Assembly (NCBI GenBank): GCA_023266715.1
Contig: JAHFPK010000083.1
Coordinates: forward strand, 1 to 9,825
Reading direction: 5' to 3'
DNA length: 9,825 bases
Source: Hyphomicrobiales bacterium
GTDB taxonomy: Bacteria > Pseudomonadota > Alphaproteobacteria > Rhizobiales > Aestuariivirgaceae
The notes beneath the pieces were generated by a model. That model was not told the origin of the DNA and did not search any database. It saw nothing but the letters and a program-made list of their open reading frames with translations. Positions 6,413 through 9,825 of the stretch are shown here, piece after piece (within the stretch, counting starts at the first letter, position 1; each line of letters opens with the position of its first letter). The position numbers and the translations under genes were made by a program.

Positions 6413-7231
6413 TCAGGACTTTGTCGCCTTGAGCGAGAAGGCCAAGGGGAGTTTCGGGAAACCTTCCGGCAGGACCCACATGCGGCGCTTGCCTTCGACA
6501 GGCACCATGATGGGGGCGAACTGCCAGACCAGCTCTTCGTGTTCATGAAGATAATCGAGCCGCATGCCGGAACCAATCACCGCATTGATGATGTCACTCA
6601 AGGGATGAATCCACGAGTTCGTTGTTGTTGCGGTGACAGGCGTTGTATCACCGGTATAGGTTGATGCTTCTTCCTCAACGACGGGGGCGTTCATAGGCGT
6701 GCGCCAGTCGAAGCCGTGCTCGAGGTTTGGAGTTTTTTCATTGAGCGCCATGAGTGACGGGTGGCCCTCCGCCAAATAAAGTGTGCCACCTGGTTTCAGC
6801 AGGGACGAAACAATCTTGGCCCAACGCGCAACATCAGGCAGCCAGCCAATGGCGCCCCAGGTGACATAAACCATGTCGAAGTGGCCCTCAATCAATGCGC
6901 GGGCATCATAGACATCGCCCTCCACAAAGGCGGCATCAAGTCCGGTCTGCTTTTGCAGGTCACGCGCAGCAGCGATGGCGACGGGTGAAAAATCAAGGCC
7001 CACGCAGGTGGCGCCACGCCGCGCGAGGCACAGGGTATCGATGCCGAAATGGCATTGCAGGTGAGCGATGCGAAGGCCTTTGACATCACCAATCTCGCGG
7101 TCTTCGATGCCGTGGAGATTGTCGGCGCCATTCAGGAATTCCTTCACGCGGTAGCCACCTGCCTCATCCTTGATATGGATGGCGGCGCGGTCGTTCCAGT
7201 TGGCGAGATTGACTTTGAGATAATCGGTCAT
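6413..7231 (-). CDS. Class I SAM-dependent methyltransferase, substrate unknown
   Basis: This 272-residue soluble protein has a class I methyltransferase fold. Motif I is the variant LQCHFGIDTLCLARRGA (58-74) in place of the usual GxGxG. Strand 2 ends with the acidic ribose-binding residue in VGLDFSPVAI (77-86). An acidic EGDVYDA (104-110) and the LLKPGGTLYLAEGHP motif (144-158) follow. The C-terminal third (about 175-260) is rich in Trp and acidic residues and probably forms the substrate lid. The HLQCHFG form marks a widespread but, to my knowledge, uncharacterised family, so no substrate can be named. The ATG at 7231 has GAGGA about five bases upstream; the reading frame extends back to 7285, but that extension runs through the terminator. 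It sits directly after the rplS terminator and 88 nt before leuC, so its expression depends on read-through or on a promoter inside rplS. Confidence 0.85.
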   Translation of the reverse strand: MTDYLKVNLANWNDRAAIHIKDEAGGYRVKEFLNGADNLHGIEDREIGDVKGLRIAHLQCHFGIDTLCLARRGATCVGLDFSPVAIAAARDLQKQTGLDAAFVEGDVYDARALIEGHFDMVYVTWGAIGWLPDVARWAKIVSSLLKPGGTLYLAEGHPSLMALNEKTPNLEHGFDWRTPMNAPVVEEEASTYTGDTTPVTATTTNSWIHPLSDIINAVIGSGMRLDYLHEHEELVWQFAPIMVPVEGKRRMWVLPEGFPKLPLAFSLKATKS

Positions 7232-7240
7232 GGTAGTCCT

Positions 7241-7274
7241 CAAAACAAAAAGGCCGACATCACTGCCGGCCTTT
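7241..7274 (-). terminator. Rho-independent terminator after rplS
   Basis: On the minus strand AAAGGCCG (7267-7274) pairs perfectly with CGGCCTTT (7249-7256). A further G.U and C-G pair extends this to about ten base pairs around a six-base loop. The stem is followed by TTTTTGTTTT. It lies 22 nt after the rplS stop and closes the ffh-rpsP-rimM-trmD-rplS operon. The T-run ends against the Shine-Dalgarno of the methyltransferase gene. Confidence 0.93.
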
Positions 7275-7296
7275 GAAATGTGCATAGCCGCGAAAA

Positions 7297-7776
7297 CTAC
7301 TTCTTCTTGCCGCTTGCCTTGGCTTCCGCTTTGGCCTGGGATTTGGTTTCCGCATTGGCGGCGGCGTTGACGGCTGTGGAAGCAGCGACTTCCATGTCCA
7401 CCTGGTCTTCAAATTCACTAGCACGGCGTTCGACGATGCGGGCCGATTTGCCGGTGCGGTCACGCAGGTAATACAGCTTGGCACGACGCACTTCGCCACG
7501 GCGCACTACCTTGATCGAGTCGATCAGCGGGGAGTACACGGGGAATACACGCTCAACGCCTTCGCCGTAGGACATCTTGCGAACGGTAAAATTCTCGTTG
7601 ATGCCGCCGCCGGAGCGGGCGATGCAAACGCCTTCATAGGCCTGAACGCGGGTGCGCTCGCCTTCAACGACTTTCACGTTGACGATTACCGTGTCGCCTG
7701 CGCCAAATACCGGCACAGCGCGCTGGGCGGCAACGATGGCCACCTGCTCTTTTTCGAGCTGCTGAATGATGTTCAT
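7297..7776 (-). CDS. rplS: 50S ribosomal protein L19
   Basis: L19 sits at the 30S-50S interface of the ribosome. The 159-residue product has the canonical core to about residue 123, including MNIIQQLEKEQ at the start, GDTVIVNVKVVEGERTRVQ (27-45), FEGV-like YEGVCIARSGGG (47-58) and the basic VRRGEVRRAKLYYLRDRTGK. A tail of roughly 36 residues rich in Ala, Lys and Glu follows, longer than in enteric bacteria but common in alphaproteobacteria. The ATG at 7776 is chosen because AAAGGA lies upstream and the family begins here; reading further back to 7824 would add unrelated residues. It lies 52 nt after trmD in the conserved rpsP-rimM-trmD-rplS order and is followed by a strong terminator. Confidence 0.97.
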   Translation of the reverse strand: MNIIQQLEKEQVAIVAAQRAVPVFGAGDTVIVNVKVVEGERTRVQAYEGVCIARSGGGINENFTVRKMSYGEGVERVFPVYSPLIDSIKVVRRGEVRRAKLYYLRDRTGKSARIVERRASEFEDQVDMEVAASTAVNAAANAETKSQAKAEAKASGKKK

Positions 7777-7828
7777 GACAAAATATCCTTTAGAGTTGCG
7801 GGGGCTATAGCGGTTGCGGCCCAATAAA

Positions 7829-8521
7829 TCAATTCTTATCGGCCAGATATTTCTGCCAGAGGTCCGGCCGGCGTTGCCTGGTTAAGGCTTCGCGCTGCTC
7901 GCGCTTCCATATGGCCATCGCCTTGTGGTCGCCGGAGAGAAGAACCTGAGGGATTTCAAGACCTTCCCACGTGCGGGGTTTGGTGTAGTGGGGATGTTCC
8001 AAGAGCCCGTCTTCGAAGCTTTCTTCCTCGCCCGACTCCATCTTCCCCATGACACCGGGGAGCAACCTGACAACGGCATCCAAAAGGGCAAGGGCTGCGG
8101 GGTCGCCGCCGGAGAGTACGAAATCACCGAGGGAGACTTCAATGAGACTTCGCTTTTCGATGACGCGCTCGTCGATGCCTTCAAAGCGGCCGCAGACGAG
8201 AAGGCAGCCCGGACCTGCTGCCAGCTCACGAACAAAATCCTGGGTGAGGGGTCGCCCTCGTGGGCTCATCAGCAGGCGCGGACCCACATGGGGAGCAGCA
8301 TCTATGGCCGCCGCCAGAATATCCGGCTTCAACACCATGCCAGCACCGCCTCCCGCCGGGTGATCATCCACGGTGCGGTGCTTGTCTGTTGCATGGCCAC
8401 GGATATCACGGGCATCAAGGGACCACAGGCCATCGTTCAGAGCCTTGCCCGCCAGCGAAATGCCAAGCGAGCCCGGAAACATTTCGGGAAAGAGCGTGAG
8501 AATGGTGGCAGCGAAGGTCAT
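7829..8521 (-). CDS. trmD: tRNA (guanine-N1-)-methyltransferase TrmD
   Basis: TrmD is the SPOUT-class enzyme that makes m1G37 in tRNAs using SAM, preventing +1 frameshifting (EC 2.1.1.228). The 230-residue length and motifs fit well: VDDHPAGGGAGMV (51-63), SPRGRPL (86-92), the trefoil-knot SAM-site segments GRFEGIDERV (111-120) and GDFVLSGG (132-139), and SFEDGLLEHPHYT (168-180). In the last of these Asp171 matches the catalytic aspartate position of the family. The ATG at 8521 has AAGGGAGGG (8530-8538, minus strand) eight bases upstream. That Shine-Dalgarno overlaps the edge of the palindromic repeat pair filling the rimM-trmD gap, so the repeat may influence how much TrmD is made. Confidence 0.97.
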   Translation of the reverse strand: MTFAATILTLFPEMFPGSLGISLAGKALNDGLWSLDARDIRGHATDKHRTVDDHPAGGGAGMVLKPDILAAAIDAAPHVGPRLLMSPRGRPLTQDFVRELAAGPGCLLVCGRFEGIDERVIEKRSLIEVSLGDFVLSGGDPAALALLDAVVRLLPGVMGKMESGEEESFEDGLLEHPHYTKPRTWEGLEIPQVLLSGDHKAMAIWKREQREALTRQRRPDLWQKYLADKN

Positions 8522-8534
8522 GTCAAATGCCCTC

Positions 8535-8651
8535 CCTTATCCTGAGGCGCCCGCGCACTTTCGCGGGCCTCGAAGGACGGCCGACGCGTGCTGCAAAGAG
8601 ATGCTTCGAGGCTCGTGGGCGCTGCCCACTCGCACCTCAGCATGAGGGCGG
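8535..8651. repeat. Second head-to-head palindromic repeat pair, in the rimM-trmD gap
   Basis: Two related units face each other. The left unit starts CCTTATCCTGAGG and ends CCTCGAAGGAC; the right unit, read on the other strand, starts CCTCATGCTGAGG and ends CCTCGAAGCATC. Each has an outer GAGG/CCTC pairing and an inner stem of different sequence: GCCCGCG (8549-8555) with CGCGGGC (8562-8568) in the left unit, and GTGGGC (8615-8620) with GCCCAC (8624-8629) in the right. The pair fills nearly all of the 132 nt between rimM and trmD inside an operon. The style is that of repeats I recall from Rhizobiales genomes, but I cannot name the family. It is unrelated in sequence to the repeat at 135-290. 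Confidence 0.8.
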
Positions 8652-8653
8652 AA

Positions 8654-9181
8654 CTATTGGCCATAATCATTATCCAAATAACCCTCAGGCAAATTCACCA
8701 CTATCTTGCCATTCGTGAAATCATCCTGTGGCACGAAAGCATTGGTAAATGGAATGAGAACTGTTTCGTTGTTGCCCTCAACGGCCACTTCCAGCAAATC
8801 GCCTGCGCCATAATTTGGCATGCCGACAAGCCTTCCCAATCTGCTGCCATTCTCCAATATCACGTCAAGGCCCATGAGATCATGGGCATAGGTTTCATTG
8901 GTTTTGAGCTTTGGAAGTTTTTCGCGGGAAACAAAAAGCTCAACGCCTTTCAGTGTCTCTGCTTCATTGCGATCTTTCACGCCCTTGAGGTTCGCAGTAA
9001 AATCATCCTTCGCAGCTTTGAGTTTTGTGATCTCAAACTTTTGGCCAGTGGATGATTGCAAGGGTCCGTAACGGCCAATGCTCAACGGTTCAGAGGTGAA
9101 ACTTTTCAGCTTCACCTCGCCCTTGATTCCGTGGGCACCCACAATCACGCCAACGAGAACCTGATCGCGCGGGATGCCCAT
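8654..9181 (-). CDS. rimM: 16S rRNA processing protein RimM
   Basis: RimM is a 30S assembly factor that binds S19 and helps mature the 3' (head) domain of 16S rRNA. The 175-residue product has the N-terminal RimM barrel opening with VLVGVIVGAHGIKGEVKLKS (8-27). A C-terminal PRC-barrel runs from about 98 to 170, with YAHDLMGLDV (98-107), NYGAGDLLEV (123-132) and the LIPFTNAFV strand (142-150). The ATG at 9181 keeps the usual short leader before the first strand. AGG sits only two bases before it and overlaps the rpsP end, so translation is probably coupled to rpsP, whose stop is eight bases upstream. The gene is followed by the palindromic repeat pair rather than directly by trmD. Confidence 0.95.
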   Translation of the reverse strand: MGIPRDQVLVGVIVGAHGIKGEVKLKSFTSEPLSIGRYGPLQSSTGQKFEITKLKAAKDDFTANLKGVKDRNEAETLKGVELFVSREKLPKLKTNETYAHDLMGLDVILENGSRLGRLVGMPNYGAGDLLEVAVEGNNETVLIPFTNAFVPQDDFTNGKIVVNLPEGYLDNDYGQ

Positions 9182-9189
9182 AACCTGTC

Positions 9190-9591
9190 TTAAGCCTGTG
9201 GGGCCTCGGCGGCGGGCGCTTCGGCAGGAGCAGCGGCGGCTGCGGCTGCAACCTTGGCAGCGGCATCGCTGGCCAGCTTCTCGCGCTCCAAACGCTTCTT
9301 GCCGGGAAGGGCCTTCTGAGGATTGTTGCGGGCTTCGCGCTTGGCAACGCCTGCCTTGTCGAGGAAACGCAGCACGCGATCGGTTGGCTGGGCGCCCTTC
9401 TTGAGCCATTCAGCGGCCTTGCCGGCATCGAGCTTGATGCGGGCTTCATCGGTCTTGCCGAGCATCGGGTTGAAGCTACCAATCACATCGATGAACTTGC
9501 CGTCGCGGGGCGCGGCATGGTCTGCCACCACGATGTGATAGTAGGGACGCTTCTTGGTGCCTGCGCGTGCAAGCCTGATTTTCATTGCCAT
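9190..9591 (-). CDS. rpsP: 30S ribosomal protein S16
   Basis: S16 binds 16S rRNA early in 30S assembly. The product is 133 residues with the standard core to about residue 80: KIRLARAGTKKRPYYHIVVAD (4-24) and the RDGKFIDVIGSFNP segment (29-42). The PTDRVLRFLDKAG helix region (69-81) follows. The remaining tail is basic, then strongly Ala/Pro/Glu-rich, an alphaproteobacterial type of extension that is probably disordered. The ATG at 9591 has AAGGAG nine bases upstream; a second in-frame ATG two codons later would also produce a normal S16. The gene lies 26 nt after ffh and 8 nt before rimM in the classic operon order. Confidence 0.97.
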   Translation of the reverse strand: MAMKIRLARAGTKKRPYYHIVVADHAAPRDGKFIDVIGSFNPMLGKTDEARIKLDAGKAAEWLKKGAQPTDRVLRFLDKAGVAKREARNNPQKALPGKKRLEREKLASDAAAKVAAAAAAAPAEAPAAEAPQA

Positions 9592-9617
9592 GTCTCATTA
9601 CTCCTTAATGTTCGAGA

Positions 9618-9825
9618 TCATCGTTTCTTACCCGGAAGGCCCGGGAATCCTTTGAAGGGTGGTGCTTTGCCGCCGAGGCCTGGCAAGCCGCCGAGGCCGG
9701 GAAGGCCGCCGCCAAGGCCTGGCAGCGATTTCGGCATTTCGGGAAGGGAGCCGCCCTGCATCATGTCCTTCAAATCGGCGGGGATAGCGTTTGGATCCAT
9801 CGCGGCCAGCTCGGCCTTCATCTTT
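9618..9825 (-). CDS. ffh: Signal recognition particle protein Ffh, C-terminal end (partial)
   Basis: The last 69 codons of a gene entering from the right edge are visible; its start is outside the window. The tail contains PADLKDMMQGGS followed by a Gly/Pro/Leu-rich run of PGLGG units and a basic end (PGKKR). This is typical of the disordered tail after the M domain of alphaproteobacterial Ffh, the SRP54 GTPase that targets nascent membrane proteins. The GTPase and signal-binding domains are not visible, so the assignment rests on the tail and on the position 26 nt upstream of rpsP, where ffh usually stands. Confidence 0.88.
   Translation of the reverse strand, partial: KMKAELAAMDPNAIPADLKDMMQGGSLPEMPKSLPGLGGGLPGLGGLPGLGGKAPPFKGFPGLPGKKR

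Noticed and set aside
9090..9482. Open frame overlapping rpsP and rimM in another phase
   Set aside because: Both overlapped genes are well-supported conserved genes; the overlapping translation is Arg/Pro/Ser-rich shadow sequence.

Overview
The window looks like a chromosomal segment of an alphaproteobacterium, most likely in or near the Hyphomicrobiales (Rhizobiales). The evidence is the ffh-rpsP-rimM-trmD-rplS order running into leuC, a short type 2 ArgC, Ala/Lys-rich tails on S16 and L19, fairly GC-rich coding sequence, and two kinds of intergenic palindromic repeat of a style familiar from rhizobial genomes. Genus cannot be fixed from the sequence. Almost everything lies on the minus strand. 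The one clear exception is a lysine monooxygenase gene on the plus strand.

Read in the direction of minus-strand transcription (right to left), the layout has three parts. (1) 9825-7297 is a translation and secretion operon: the C-terminal end of ffh (SRP54), rpsP (S16), rimM (30S maturation), trmD (tRNA m1G37 methyltransferase) and rplS (L19), closed by a strong intrinsic terminator at 7241-7274. The rimM-trmD gap holds an inverted pair of palindromic repeats. (2) 7231-4655 holds an uncharacterised SAM-dependent methyltransferase, leuC with a candidate promoter of its own, and a previously unlisted 50-codon frame at 4655-4807 that encodes a signal peptide followed by a tiny Cys-x3-Cys peptide. 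(3) 2857-327 is a tightly packed argC-leuD-AEC transporter operon, followed at 135-290 by a second, unrelated inverted pair of palindromic repeats.

Between parts 2 and 3, on the plus strand, lies a 563-residue flavin amine oxidase family protein (2953-4644). It is best read as L-lysine 2-monooxygenase (DavB type). It diverges from argC across about 95 bp and converges on the small secreted-peptide gene. It separates leuC from leuD, whose products form one enzyme, and no DavA amidase or DavT/DavD gene is visible nearby.

Functionally the window joins ribosome biogenesis, leucine and arginine biosynthesis (LeuC+LeuD isopropylmalate isomerase; ArgC), a possible amino acid or organic acid carrier, and the first step of the aminovalerate route of lysine catabolism. 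I found no defence system, CRISPR array, phage or IS transposase. The items most worth a second look are the small secreted peptide, the two head-to-head repeat pairs (one with compensatory stem changes), the orphan lysine monooxygenase, and the terminator placed directly before the methyltransferase start.
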